A stretch of DNA of 64,000 nucleotides from Microbacterium sp. APC 3901. Lineage in GTDB: Bacteria; Actinomycetota; Actinomycetes; Actinomycetales; Microbacteriaceae. Under the pieces are notes generated by a model, which ran no database searches, was not told the origin of the DNA, and worked only from the letters and a program-made list of their open reading frames with translations. Below, piece after piece: positions 36,027 through 46,476 of this stretch. Location of the stretch: NCBI RefSeq assembly GCF_030407765.1, contig NZ_JASDCU010000001.1, forward strand, positions 124,001 through 188,000, given 5' to 3'. The stretch's first letter is position 1; each line of letters opens with the position of its first letter. Position numbers and translations under genes: made by a program.

Positions 36027-36428
36027 ATGAGCGGACTGATCCCCTACCTGCTGTTCCCCGGCAACGCGGCCGAAGCGCTGGAGCACTACCGTTCGGTCTT
36101 CGGGGGCGAGCTCCAGCTCCTCGACTACGCCGGCGCGGGACGCCACGACGGGCCGGCGGATGCGATCGCGCACGGGCAGCTCGCGGGCCCGGTCGAACTC
36201 GCGGGTGCCGATGCCGGTGCTGACGACGACGCCGTGCAGATGAGCGGGATGTTCCTCTCGCTGCTCGGTACGGCGAATGCGTCGACGCTGACCAGCTGGT
36301 TCGACCAGCTCTCGAAGGAGGGCCGAGTGATCGACGCCCTGCAGAAGCGCCCCTGGGGCGACTACGACGGCACGGTCATCGATCGCTACGGCATCCGCTG
36401 GCTGATCGGATTCCACGACGAGGCGTGA
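36027..36428 (+). CDS. VOC/PhnB-like glyoxalase-fold protein
   Basis: The 133-aa protein has the PhnB-type start (IPYLLFPGNAAEALEHYRSVFGGEL) and ends with WGDYDGTVIDRYGIRWLIG. PhnB-like proteins are small VOC-fold proteins of mostly unknown function, not true glyoxalases. It is a single gene, ending 16 nt from the convergent aminotransferase. Confidence 0.82.
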   Translation: MSGLIPYLLFPGNAAEALEHYRSVFGGELQLLDYAGAGRHDGPADAIAHGQLAGPVELAGADAGADDDAVQMSGMFLSLLGTANASTLTSWFDQLSKEGRVIDALQKRPWGDYDGTVIDRYGIRWLIGFHDEA

Positions 36429-36444
36429 CGAGACGAAACGCCCG

Positions 36445-37644
36445 TCAGCTGAACAGGCGCTGCAGGCGCTGCACGCCCTCGAGAAGCTGGTCGTCGCCGA
36501 GCGCGTACGACATGCGGATGTACCCGGATGGGCCGAAAGCCTCGCCGGGAACGACCGCCACCTCGGCCTGCTCGAGGATGAGGTCGGCGAGTTCGAGCGA
36601 TGTGGTCGGCGTCTTGCCGCCCCAGGTGCGACCGAGCAGACCCTGCACGTCGGGGTAGACGTAGAACGCGCCGAGCGGGTTGGGCACCACGAGTCCGTCG
36701 ATCTTCGACAGCTCCGAGACGATCAGGCGGCGACGGCGGTCGAATGCCTCGCGGAACTGCTCGGCCTCGGTCTGCGGGCCGTTGAGTGCGGCGATCGCGG
36801 CCTTCTGGGCGACGTTGTTCACGTTGCTCGACAGGTGGGACTGCAGATTGGCGGCGACCTTGATGGCATCCGCGGGGCCGACCATCCAGCCCACGCGCCA
36901 TCCGGTCATGGCGTAGGTCTTCGCGACGCCGTTCACGAGGATCGTCTGACCCGCCACCTCGGGCACGGCCTCGACGATCGAGGTCGCCTTGACGCCCTCG
37001 TAGGTGAGGTTCTGGTAGATCTCGTCGGAGATGACCCAGATCCCGTGCTCGAGAGCCCACTCTCCGATGGCCGTGGTCTCCTCGGCCGTGTACACCGAGC
37101 CGGTGGGGTTCGAGGGGGAGACGAACACCAGCGCGGTCGTGCGCTCGGTGCGGGCCGCCTCGAGCTGCTCGACCGTGACCTTGTAGTCCTGGTCGGCGCC
37201 CGCGAACACCTCGACGGGGGTGCCGTCGGCGAGGCGGATCGCCTCGGGGTAGGTGGTCCAGTACGGAGCGGGCAGCAGTACCTCGTCTCCCGGGTTCACC
37301 ACGGCCTGGAACGCCTGGTAGACCGACTGCTTGCCGCCGTTCGTCACGATGACCTGGCTCGGCGACACCTCGAGACCCGAGTCGCGCAGCGTCTTCGCAG
37401 CGATCGCCTCCCGCAGAGCGGGAAGGCCCGGGGCCGGGGTGTAGCGGTAGCTCGCCGGGTCGGCGAGAGCCTCGGCCGCTGCGTCGACGATGAACTGCGG
37501 CGTCGCGAAGTCGGGTTCGCCCGCGGCATACGAGATGACGGGCTTGCCTTCGGCCTTGAGGGCCTTTGCCTTGGCATCGACCTTGAGGGTCGCGGATTCG
37601 GCGATGGCGGAGAGCTTGCGAGAGAGAGGAGCGCGTTCGGTCAC
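36445..37644 (-). CDS. aspC: Aspartate/aromatic aminotransferase, class I
   Basis: A 399-aa PLP enzyme with the catalytic-lysine region [19 protein letters not shown], the [10 protein letters not shown] and ISDEIYQ cofactor motifs and the AGEPDF start typical of the actinobacterial AspC group. It would interconvert aspartate and oxaloacetate with 2-oxoglutarate/glutamate. GTG 37644 is chosen because it lies 7 nt after a TACGCT -10 box and matches the family N-terminus; the frame extends far upstream without support. Confidence 0.9.
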   Translation of the reverse strand: MTERAPLSRKLSAIAESATLKVDAKAKALKAEGKPVISYAAGEPDFATPQFIVDAAAEALADPASYRYTPAPGLPALREAIAAKTLRDSGLEVSPSQVIVTNGGKQSVYQAFQAVVNPGDEVLLPAPYWTTYPEAIRLADGTPVEVFAGADQDYKVTVEQLEAARTERTTALVFVSPSNPTGSVYTAEETTAIGEWALEHGIWVISDEIYQNLTYEGVKATSIVEAVPEVAGQTILVNGVAKTYAMTGWRVGWMVGPADAIKVAANLQSHLSSNVNNVAQKAAIAALNGPQTEAEQFREAFDRRRRLIVSELSKIDGLVVPNPLGAFYVYPDVQGLLGRTWGGKTPTTSLELADLILEQAEVAVVPGEAFGPSGYIRMSYALGDDQLLEGVQRLQRLFS

Positions 37645-37651
37645 GACTACG

Positions 37652-37657
37652 AGCGTA
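37652..37657 (-). promoter_or_regulatory. Leaderless-type -10 box for aspC
   Basis: On the minus strand TACGCT is followed 7 nt later by GTG at 37644, identical to the arrangement before gabT. Confidence 0.45.
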
Positions 37658-37766
37658 CTCGGGCGGGACGGGTCGATGACGGGTCGGATGCCGTCAAGAA
37701 TCGCGGTTCTTTCCGGCGCTCGCCGCGGAACCGACGCGTCTTCGCCTCTCTGCGTGTTCGTGCGCG

Positions 37767-38861
37767 TTAGGCGGACGTCAGGCCGTGGGCCTTCGCGACG
37801 GCATCGAGTGTGATGCGTCCGCCCTGCACGTTGAGACCCTTGGCGAGCGCGGCGTCCTCTGCGGACGCGCGCTCCCAGCCCTTGCCGGCGATGGCAGAGA
37901 CGTAGGGGAGAGTGGCGTTGGTCAGTGCCCGGGTGGCGGTCTCGGGCACGGCACCCGGCATGTTCGCGACGCAGTAGTAGATCGAGTCGTGCACCGCGAA
38001 GGTGGGGTCGTCGTGCGTCGTGGGACGCGAACCTTCGAAGCATCCGCCCTGGTCGATCGCGATGTCGACGAGCACCGAGCCCGGCTTCATCCCGGCGACC
38101 ATGTCGTCGGTGACGAGCTTCGGCGCGGCGGCACCGGGGATCAGCACGGATCCGATCACCAGATCCGCCGTCGCGAGCTCTTCGGCGATGTCGTAGCGGC
38201 TCGACGCGCGGGTCTCGAGGGCGCCGCCGTAACGGTGCTCGAGCTCGCGCAGACGCGGAAGCGAGATGTCGATCACCGTCACCTGGGATCCGAGGCCGAG
38301 GGCATTCGCTGCCGCATGCTCACCGGCGACGCCACCGCCGATCACGACCGTCTTGGCGCGAGGGGTCCCGGCGATGCCGCCCATCAGCACTCCGCGTCCG
38401 CCGGCGGATCGCATGAGGGAGTATGAGCCCATCGTCACGGAGAGACGACCGGCGATTTCGCTCATGGGCACAAGCAGAGGCAGGCTGCGGTCGGGCAGCT
38501 GCACCGTCTCATAGGCGACGGCCGTGGTTCCCGCGTCGACGAGCGCAGTCGTCAGCGCCCGGTCGGCGGCGAGATGCAGGTAGGTGAAGAGGGTGAGGTC
38601 GGAGCGCAGGAAGCCGTACTCCTGGGCGATCGGCTCCTTCACCTTGAGGAGAAGGTCTGCCTCGCCCCAGGTCTCCTCGGCCGTCGCGACGATCTTGGCG
38701 CCTGCGGTCCGGTAGGCCTCATCGGAGATGCCGGATCCGACGCCCGCTCCCGACTGCACGAGCACGCGATGGCCCTCGTGAACCAGCCGGTCGGCGCCCG
38801 CGGGGGTGAGCGCGGTGCGGTTCTCGTTGTTCTTGACCTCGGTCGGCACGCCGATCTTCAT
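37767..38861 (-). CDS. ald: Alanine dehydrogenase
   Basis: Oxidises L-alanine to pyruvate and ammonia with NAD. The 364-aa protein has [20 protein letters not shown], the substrate lysine region [10 protein letters not shown], the NAD-binding [21 protein letters not shown] and the active-site segment around [24 protein letters not shown] ribosome binding site precedes ATG 38861. It is divergent from an Lrp-type regulator, a standard pairing for ald. Confidence 0.94.
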   Translation of the reverse strand: MKIGVPTEVKNNENRTALTPAGADRLVHEGHRVLVQSGAGVGSGISDEAYRTAGAKIVATAEETWGEADLLLKVKEPIAQEYGFLRSDLTLFTYLHLAADRALTTALVDAGTTAVAYETVQLPDRSLPLLVPMSEIAGRLSVTMGSYSLMRSAGGRGVLMGGIAGTPRAKTVVIGGGVAGEHAAANALGLGSQVTVIDISLPRLRELEHRYGGALETRASSRYDIAEELATADLVIGSVLIPGAAAPKLVTDDMVAGMKPGSVLVDIAIDQGGCFEGSRPTTHDDPTFAVHDSIYYCVANMPGAVPETATRALTNATLPYVSAIAGKGWERASAEDAALAKGLNVQGGRITLDAVAKAHGLTSA

Positions 38862-38976
38862 CGATCCTCCAGATTGCGGTTGCGTGAGTGCATTTCAGAA
38901 TCGCAGAAACGTCGATGATTCGACAGAATGCCTGAAGAACATTCGCCCCACTCGTGAATCCTGCATAATTATTCGC
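38862..38976. promoter_or_regulatory. ald-lrp divergent control region
   Basis: 115 nt, AT-richer than the surroundings. It has GCATT at 38889-38893 and AATGC at 38927-38931 flanking a central dyad-like segment, and CATAAT at 38964-38969, 7 nt before the lrp ATG (leaderless type). Lrp-family sites are expected here. Confidence 0.5.
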
Positions 38977-39486
38977 ATGGAGACGTCATCCGAAGCCCCT
39001 CAGACGAACACCCTTCGGGCGCCGGCACTCGACGCGGTCGATGCGAGGATCGTACAGCTGCTGAGTGCCGATGGGCGGATGACCAACGCAGAACTCGCAG
39101 GCCAGCTCGGAGTGGCACCGTCGACGGCGCACGCCCGACTGCGTGCACTCGTGGATCGGGGAGTCATCAGCGGCTTCCACGCGAGCGTCGACGAGCGGAT
39201 GCTGGGCGCCGGCCTCCAGGCCATCATCGGCGTCAGCCTTCGACCGAGCGCCCGGCGCGAGAGCATCGTCGAGTTCGCCGATCGCGTGCGGGCGCTGGCG
39301 CAGGTGATCCAGGTCTTCTTCCTCGGCGGAGACGACGACTTCCTGTTGCACATCGCCGTCGCTGACTCGTCGGAGATGCGAGAGTTCGTGCTCGAGCACC
39401 TGTCGGCGCAGAGCAGCGTCGCGTCGACACGCACCAGCATCGTGTTCGACTACCACCGCAACTCGGTCGCCGCATCGTTCCGCTGA
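38977..39486 (+). CDS. Lrp/AsnC family regulator
   Basis: A 169-aa protein with an N-terminal helix-turn-helix (LDAVDARIVQLLSADGRMTN, LGVAPSTAHARLRALVDRGV) and a C-terminal RAM ligand-binding domain. It probably senses an amino acid such as alanine and controls the divergent ald gene (inference from position and from AldR-type regulators). The first ~20 residues before the helix-turn-helix are extra. ATG 38977 has no ribosome binding site but a CATAAT box 7 nt upstream. Confidence 0.9.
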   Translation: METSSEAPQTNTLRAPALDAVDARIVQLLSADGRMTNAELAGQLGVAPSTAHARLRALVDRGVISGFHASVDERMLGAGLQAIIGVSLRPSARRESIVEFADRVRALAQVIQVFFLGGDDDFLLHIAVADSSEMREFVLEHLSAQSSVASTRTSIVFDYHRNSVAASFR

Positions 39487-39502
39487 GGCTCCGAGGAACG
39501 TA

Positions 39503-39508
39503 TATATT
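39503..39508 (+). promoter_or_regulatory. Possible -10 box of the AraC gene
   Basis: TATATT inside the rare AT run TATATATT, about 84 nt upstream of the preferred AraC start. Confidence 0.35.
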
Positions 39509-39591
39509 GCTGTGCCTCACCGCGCGCAATTATCGTGAGGGCGGGGACTGGGGCGCACGCAGAAGGCGGCTCGCACCCTCTGGGGGATGAG

Positions 39592-40680
39592 ATGGCACGA
39601 GCACTCGATGATGCGGAGATGGTCGCGTGGCTGGGCCGACTCTCGGGCGGACTGTGGGTGCCGCCCGCCGCTGGTGAGGGCGCGCGCGATGGCGCGACGG
39701 TGCCCGAGTGGTTCTCCGCCGAGGTGATGCGACTCGATGGCCCGCTCGGCATGCTGCAGCTCTCGAACTTCGGCACCATGAGCGCCGCTGATCCGGATGC
39801 GTTCGAGGCTGCCCTGCTGCGCAGATCCATCGGTGCCACGATGCTCTACAGCACGCTCGAGACCTCGCACACGGTCAGCTACGAGGTCGGTGCTCCGGAG
39901 GGCATGGACATCATCATCCTCGGCACGTCGAACCAGGGAGGGCAGCGGTTGCGCACCGCCGCGGGCGTGCAGCTGATGAGCGTCGGGCGGATGGGGTTCA
40001 TGTCGAGTCTGGGGGCGTCATCGATCGAGCACTTCGGGGTGAGCGAGACGACCGGTGTGGTCGTGCCGGTCTCCGCGGTGCCGGGATACCAGCACGCGCT
40101 CGCGGCAGGAGCCGGTATGTTCCCCGATACTCCGCTGACCAGGGCTGCGGGAGCGGCCCTGGGGCGGATGCTGTTCGAGTGGGCGAAGGATCCCGATCAG
40201 GGCGAGGGAGCTCTGGCGGGCACCGAAGCGGCGCTCGTCGCGCTCGTGCGCAGTCTGTTCCGCCAGTTTCCCGGTGACGGCGAGACGGATCGCGCCGGTC
40301 TGGTGCGTGCTGCGGCGGATCGGATCATCGAACGACGCCACCGGGATGCGGCATTCGGAATCGCGGAACTCGCAGCGGAACTGCACGTCAGCCGTCGCCA
40401 GCTCTTCCGGCTGTACGCCGGGATGGACGAGAGTCTCGCCGCGCGTCTGCTTCGCCGGCGGTTGGTGACGGCACGGGAGCAGCTGGTGTCCACTCCGCCC
40501 CAGGATCTGGCGACGGTCGCGGCACAGTCGGGTTTCGCGGATGCGGCAGCGCTTCGCGCCCAGTTCACCCGTCACGTCGGGGTGAGCCCGAGTGCGTTCC
40601 GGATGGCCGCACGCACGCAGCCCCCGCGCCTCGCCGAGGCGATGCTTCTGAGCGGCGAGCAGTCGGGCCCCTCGGCCTGA
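39592..40680 (+). CDS. AraC family transcriptional regulator
   Basis: A 362-aa protein with an AraC-binding-like N-terminal domain and a C-terminal double helix-turn-helix (about 240-345; IAELAAELHVSRRQLFRLYAG and TVAAQSGFADAAALRAQFTRHVGVSPSAFR). ATG 39592 is preferred because of a GGGGG purine stretch just upstream; GTG 39535 in the same frame is possible. No obvious target gene is adjacent. A hairpin follows at 40731-40750. Confidence 0.85.
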   Translation: MARALDDAEMVAWLGRLSGGLWVPPAAGEGARDGATVPEWFSAEVMRLDGPLGMLQLSNFGTMSAADPDAFEAALLRRSIGATMLYSTLETSHTVSYEVGAPEGMDIIILGTSNQGGQRLRTAAGVQLMSVGRMGFMSSLGASSIEHFGVSETTGVVVPVSAVPGYQHALAAGAGMFPDTPLTRAAGAALGRMLFEWAKDPDQGEGALAGTEAALVALVRSLFRQFPGDGETDRAGLVRAAADRIIERRHRDAAFGIAELAAELHVSRRQLFRLYAGMDESLAARLLRRRLVTAREQLVSTPPQDLATVAAQSGFADAAALRAQFTRHVGVSPSAFRMAARTQPPRLAEAMLLSGEQSGPSA

Positions 40681-40730
40681 GTCTGCGGCGCCGTGCGCCG
40701 TGCGCCCGCGCTGAGCGTGGGGGTGTCCTG

Positions 40731-40750
40731 CCCGAGACCGGCGTCTCGGG
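40731..40750 (+). terminator. Hairpin after the AraC gene
   Basis: 8-bp perfect stem (40731-40738 with 40743-40750) with a CGGC loop, 50 nt after the AraC stop. It contains GAGACC and GTCTC but not the 19/21-bp spacing of the arrays. Confidence 0.5.
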
Positions 40751-40976
40751 CCGAGGTGAAGTGCTCGCTGAGCGCGGTGCGCAGAGCGACACCCGATCGC
40801 GATTCCGGTGCCATCTGTCGCACAGCGTGCCGGGGTCCGTTCATCCGGTGACGGGACGCTCCGCGGTGCTTCCGGCAGCCTGGGTGCGTGCATAACCTGA
40901 ACCTGCCCGTGTCCCCAGGCGGGCCATGACGGCAGGTGGTGCGGGAGCCGCGACTTCCCATACGCCGGTCGTCACG

Positions 40977-41011
40977 GCTTCCGGACGAGGCGGGATCGCC
41001 CGTCCGGAAGC
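40977..41011. terminator. Strong hairpin in the AraC-unknown gap
   Basis: 40977-40987 pairs with 41001-41011, and inside it GGCG 40989-40992 pairs with 40997-41000 around GGAT, with one bulged A: about 15 bp in total. It may terminate the minus-strand gene at 41162. Confidence 0.55.
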
Positions 41012-41161
41012 TCGGGGGAAGGCGCGTGAGCGTCGGGCACTACGGATCGTCGGCGCACAGCGCCGGCGGACGTGCGGGTGCCTCGGTCGGGGGGACCGGG
41101 GCACCCGCGAAACCCGGAGCGACCGCCGCGCTCCGCACGCGAACGAGGCCGGATGCCGCCG

Positions 41162-41596
41162 TCAGGCGCCGAACGACGAGGGCAGTGCGCAGTAGTCTGC
41201 GAAGCGCCGCGTCGGATGCGCCGGATCTGAGACATCGACGATCGCAGAGGCGATCGAGTGAGGCGCCTCGTCGCCGGCGAGCTGCCACACGATGAAGTTC
41301 CAGAGTCCGCGCGCTGTCGTGCTGAGCAGCGCGGGCGGCCCCGAGACGATCAGGACGGCGCCGCTGTCGGGCGAGGCTCGGAACGGCGCGATGACGGCGG
41401 CGCGCAGAGCCTGCTCGTCGCCGTCTCTGCTGTCGGCCCGCTCGACCTGCTGACCTGCCGATGTCAGGGCGGAGGCGAAGTCGTCCGCTGCTCGGTGTGA
41501 GCGCTCGGCATCCGCTCCGGCGACGACGACCAGTCGGCGGCCGCGCGGGTACAGGTGCAGGAATTCGGAGGAGATGTCGGACCAGACGTCGCTCAT
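41162..41596 (-). CDS. Conserved-looking protein of unknown function
   Basis: A 144-aa protein (MSDVWSDISSEFLHLYPRG start) with a Rossmann-like beginning RRLVVVAGADAERSHRAADD and AVLIVSGPPALL, but no P-loop. It has even codon usage and a clear leaderless-type -10 (TAGCCT, 41603-41608), so I consider it real. Function unknown; it recalls degenerate nucleoside-kinase-like proteins (weak). Confidence 0.65.
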   Translation of the reverse strand: MSDVWSDISSEFLHLYPRGRRLVVVAGADAERSHRAADDFASALTSAGQQVERADSRDGDEQALRAAVIAPFRASPDSGAVLIVSGPPALLSTTARGLWNFIVWQLAGDEAPHSIASAIVDVSDPAHPTRRFADYCALPSSFGA

Positions 41597-41602
41597 GATC
41601 TC

Positions 41603-41608
41603 AGGCTA
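41603..41608 (-). promoter_or_regulatory. Leaderless-type -10 box for the 144-aa gene
   Basis: Minus-strand TAGCCT ends 6 nt before ATG 41596. Confidence 0.5.
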
Positions 41609-41661
41609 CGCCCGTTCTCGAGGGGCGGATCGAAGAAGGCTCGGCCGTCGATGTGCGTAGG

Positions 41662-41706
41662 CAGGGGCCCTTCGGATGCCGAACCGCGGCATCCGAAGGG
41701 CCCCTG
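41662..41706 (-). terminator. Perfect 20-bp hairpin after aceB
   Basis: 41662-41681 is the exact reverse complement of 41687-41706 with a 5-nt loop, 12 nt past the aceB stop. It is the longest perfect stem in the window. Confidence 0.85.
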
Positions 41707-41717
41707 TGCAGAGAGGG

Positions 41718-43388
<1,671 letters not shown>

Positions 43389-43410
43389 GATCTGAGTCCT
43401 TTGGAGTGGC

Positions 43411-44736
43411 TTAGTGGAACTGCGCGGCTTCGGTGGAACCGGCGAGGGCGAGGGTCGCGCTGTCGGGGTTGAGCGCGGTCGAGATGACGTCGAAGTAGCC
43501 GGTGCCCGCCTCGCGCTGGTGCTTGGTGGCGGTGTAGCCGTTCGCCTCTGCGGCGAACTCGGCCTCCTGCAGCTCGACGTACGCGCTCATGGCGCGATCG
43601 GCGTAGCCGCGGGCGAGGTCGAACATCGAGTGGTTCAGGGCGTGGAAGCCGGCGAGCGTGATGAACTGGAACTTGTAGCCCAGGTCAGCCAGCTCCTGCT
43701 GGAACGTCGCGATCTCGGCGTCCGACAGGTGACGCTTCCAGTTGAAGCTCGGGGAGCAGTTGTAGGCGAGCATCTTGCCGGGGAACTGCTCGTGGATGGC
43801 CGCGGCGAAAGCACGGGCCAGCTCGATGTCGGGTTCGCCCGTCTCGACCCACAGCAGATCGGCGTACGGCGCGAACGCGAGGCCACGGCTGATGACCGAT
43901 TCGATGCCGGGCTGGATGCGGTAGAAGCCCTCAGTCGTGCGCTCGCCGGTGGTGAACCGCTGGTCGCGCTCGTCGACGTCGCTCGTCAGCAGGTCGGCGG
44001 CGAGAGCATCCGTCCTGGCGATGATGACCGTCGGCACCCCCGACACGTCGGCAGCGAGGCGCGCCGCGTTCAGCGTGCGGATGTGCTGCTGAGTCGGCAC
44101 GAGCACCTTGCCGCCCAGGTGGCCGCACTTCTTCTCGCTCGCGAGCTGGTCCTCCCAGTGGATGGCGGCTGCTCCGGCCTGGATCAGCGACTGCGCGAGT
44201 TCATAGGCGTTGAGTGGCCCACCGAAACCCGCCTCGGCATCGGCGACGATCGGTGCGAGCCAGTCCTGCGTGACCTCTCCCTCGGCATGCTCGAGCTGAT
44301 CCTGGCGGATCAGCGCGTTGTTGATGCGACGCACGACCGCCGGCACCGAGTTGGCGGGGTAGAGCGACTGGTCGGGGTAGGTCTGGCCGGCGAGGTTGCC
44401 GTCGGCCGCGACCTGCCAGCCGGAGAGGTAGATGGCCTTGAGGCCCGCCCGCACCTGCTGCACGGCCTGGCCGCCCGTGTAGGCGCCGAGCGCCCGCACG
44501 TAGTCCTCGGTGTGCAGCAGGTTCCAGAGGTTCTCGGCACCGCGGTGGGCCAGGGTCGCGTCTTCTCGCACCGAGCCCCGGATGCGGATGACGTCCTCTG
44601 CCGAGTAGGTGCGCGCGACGCCGTCCCAGCGAGGATCCGTCTCCCAGATCTCCCGGAGCTCGGCGGCCGTCTGAACCTGGTCGCCGGCACGCAGACCTGC
44701 GGGTCGCGGGGTGTGGTTCTGAGCGGTGTTCGTCAT
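43411..44736 (-). CDS. aceA: Isocitrate lyase
   Basis: Splits isocitrate into glyoxylate and succinate. The 441-aa protein carries the signature [11 protein letters not shown] with the catalytic cysteine, plus [10 protein letters not shown] and [17 protein letters not shown] 44736 has a GGAGGAG ribosome binding site; the frame continues upstream without homologous content. It is divergent from a RamB-like regulator, as in corynebacterial acetate metabolism. Confidence 0.95.
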   Translation of the reverse strand: MTNTAQNHTPRPAGLRAGDQVQTAAELREIWETDPRWDGVARTYSAEDVIRIRGSVREDATLAHRGAENLWNLLHTEDYVRALGAYTGGQAVQQVRAGLKAIYLSGWQVAADGNLAGQTYPDQSLYPANSVPAVVRRINNALIRQDQLEHAEGEVTQDWLAPIVADAEAGFGGPLNAYELAQSLIQAGAAAIHWEDQLASEKKCGHLGGKVLVPTQQHIRTLNAARLAADVSGVPTVIIARTDALAADLLTSDVDERDQRFTTGERTTEGFYRIQPGIESVISRGLAFAPYADLLWVETGEPDIELARAFAAAIHEQFPGKMLAYNCSPSFNWKRHLSDAEIATFQQELADLGYKFQFITLAGFHALNHSMFDLARGYADRAMSAYVELQEAEFAAEANGYTATKHQREAGTGYFDVISTALNPDSATLALAGSTEAAQFH

Positions 44737-44844
44737 GGTGTCTCCTCCGTTGGATGCCCGGACCGTGAAGCCGGGTGGCGTGTTTCCACTGTGGGTGAAG
44801 ATCTGGCCCGAACTTGGCCAATCAACAGGAGAAGATCGGCTGAA

Positions 44845-44865
44845 ATTCTGTTTCTGTGACAGAAT
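44845..44865. promoter_or_regulatory. 21-bp palindrome between aceA and the RamB-like gene
   Basis: ATTCTGT (44845-44851) and ACAGAAT (44859-44865) form a perfect inverted repeat with a 7-bp spacer. Its right end is also CAGAAT, 7 nt before the regulator's ATG, a possible leaderless -10, so a bound protein would block that promoter. Probable site for the adjacent regulator. Confidence 0.55.
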
Positions 44866-44872
44866 CGGCCGC

Positions 44873-46324
44873 ATGAGCACCTCAGTGGTCGAAGAAGACG
44901 CCGACGCCCTCACGATCGGGCGGCGCATCCGTCAGCTGCGCACCGCACGGGGGATGACCCTCGATGACCTGGCAGCGGCCGTCGACCGGGCACCGAGTCA
45001 GATGTCGATGATCGAGACCGGCAAGCGCGAGCCGAAGCTCACGCAGTTGCAGGCGATCGCGCGCGCTCTCGGCGTCACGATCGACGCACTGCTCGAGGGG
45101 GAGCCGCTCGATGAGCGCAGCGCGGTCGAGATCGCCCTCGAGCGAGCCATGAGGGGGCAGACGTTCCAGGCGCTCGGGATCGAGCCCTTCCGCATCGCCA
45201 AGAGCATGCCGACGGATGCGCTGAAGGCGCTGCTCGCCCTGCACGGCGAGATCGACCGGTTGCGCGATGAGCGTGCGGCGACCCCCGAAGAGGCGCGGCG
45301 CGCGAACGTCGAACTCCGTCACCTGATGCGGCGGCAGGACAATCACTTCGCCGATCTCGAGGCGAAGGCTGCGGAGATCCTCGCGGCTGTCGGCCACCCC
45401 GGCGGTCCGCTCACGCAGCGCACCGCATCCGAGATCGCCGCCTATCTGGGGTTCACGCTGCACTACGCGCCCGACCTGCCGCAGACCACACGCAGCGTCG
45501 CCGACCTCGCGAACGGGCGCCTGTATCTGTCGAGCAGCGTGCCGGCCAAGGGCGATGCGAGAACGGCCGTGCTGCAGGCGCTGTCCAGTCGCATCCTCGG
45601 GCATGCCGAACCGCGCAGCTACGCCGAGTTCCTACGTCAGCGCGTCGAGACGAACTACCTCACGGGTGCGCTGCTGGTTCCCGAGGCACATGTGGTGCCC
45701 GCGCTGAAGGATGCGAAATCACGCCGGGCGATCTCCATCGAGGACCTTCGCGACGCCTATTCGGTCTCGTACGAGACGGCGGCGCACCGGTTCACGAATC
45801 TCGCGACCCGTCACCTCGACATCCCCGTGCACTTCCTCAAGGTGCACGAGTCGGGGACGATCACGAAGGCCTACGAGAACGACGACGTGAACTTCCCGAC
45901 CGACCGACTCGGGTCGATCGAAGGGCAGATGTGCTGCCGGCGGTGGACGAGCCGCGTCGTGTTCGATGAGGACGACCGCTTCAACCCGTACTACCAGTAC
46001 ACCGACACGGGTAACGGCACCTACTGGTGCACGGCCCGAGTCGAGGCGTCGAGCGAGGGGCTGCACTCGGTCAGCGTGGGCGTGCGCTTCGACGACACGA
46101 AGTGGTTCGTCGGGCGCGACACCCCGCACCGCGGAGTCTCGAAGCACTCCGTCGAGGTCTGCTGCCGCCGAGCACCGGCCGACCTCGAGGGGCGATGGCG
46201 TGAGAACTCCTGGCCGAACGTCAGGACCCCTCGCACCCTGCTCGCCACGCTGCCGACCGGGGCGTTCCCCGGTGTCGACACCACCGATGTGTACGAATTC
46301 CTCGAGGCGCACGCACCGCGCTGA
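44873..46324 (+). CDS. ramB: RamB-like XRE/IrrE-type regulator of acetate metabolism
   Basis: The 483-aa protein has an N-terminal XRE helix-turn-helix (about 14-72; [37 protein letters not shown]), an IrrE/M78-like middle in which HExxH is not preserved, and a Cys-containing C-terminal domain ([19 protein letters not shown]). This is the layout of RamB, which represses aceA and aceB on glucose in Corynebacterium. It is divergent from aceA with a palindrome in between. ATG 44873 lies 7 nt after CAGAAT. Confidence 0.85.
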   Translation: MSTSVVEEDADALTIGRRIRQLRTARGMTLDDLAAAVDRAPSQMSMIETGKREPKLTQLQAIARALGVTIDALLEGEPLDERSAVEIALERAMRGQTFQALGIEPFRIAKSMPTDALKALLALHGEIDRLRDERAATPEEARRANVELRHLMRRQDNHFADLEAKAAEILAAVGHPGGPLTQRTASEIAAYLGFTLHYAPDLPQTTRSVADLANGRLYLSSSVPAKGDARTAVLQALSSRILGHAEPRSYAEFLRQRVETNYLTGALLVPEAHVVPALKDAKSRRAISIEDLRDAYSVSYETAAHRFTNLATRHLDIPVHFLKVHESGTITKAYENDDVNFPTDRLGSIEGQMCCRRWTSRVVFDEDDRFNPYYQYTDTGNGTYWCTARVEASSEGLHSVSVGVRFDDTKWFVGRDTPHRGVSKHSVEVCCRRAPADLEGRWRENSWPNVRTPRTLLATLPTGAFPGVDTTDVYEFLEAHAPR

Positions 46325-46374
46325 CCGACCTCGGCCCTCGGGAGGCGGCTGCACGCCGGTCGGCGCCGGTCGGC

Positions 46375-46439
46375 GAGACCGAGGTTTCGGGGTGAGACCC
46401 GTGTGCGGTCGGTGGGTTTCGTGCCGGAAGGTGGGTTTC
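46375..46439. repeat. Phased array C
   Basis: GAGACC at 46375 and 46394 (19 bp), then GGTTTC at 46415 (21 bp, flipped) and 46434 (19 bp). The right half-sites read GGTTTCGTGCCGGA. The spacing matches arrays A2 and B1 exactly although the site is 31 kb away. It lies between the convergent 3' ends of ramB and the PucR gene. Confidence 0.85.
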
Positions 46440-46476
46440 GTGCCGGACGGGGAGTAGGGGGAGTAGGGCAGGGCAG

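Larger units (their letters stand above)
40681..41161. other. Gene-free stretch with two terminator-like hairpins
   Basis: 481 nt between the converging AraC gene and the minus-strand unknown gene. Frames here are short and unlike any protein family. The only structure seen is the hairpins at 40731-40750 and 40977-41011. Confidence 0.6.

Noticed and set aside
40731..40750. Another copy of the GAGACC array family
   Set aside because: GAGACC and GTCTC are only 9 bp apart and form a simple 8-bp hairpin; the 19/21-bp spacing is missing.
40936..41295. 119-aa plus-strand frame downstream of the AraC gene
   Set aside because: Arg/Ser/Ala-rich shadow that overlaps the better supported minus-strand gene at 41162-41596.
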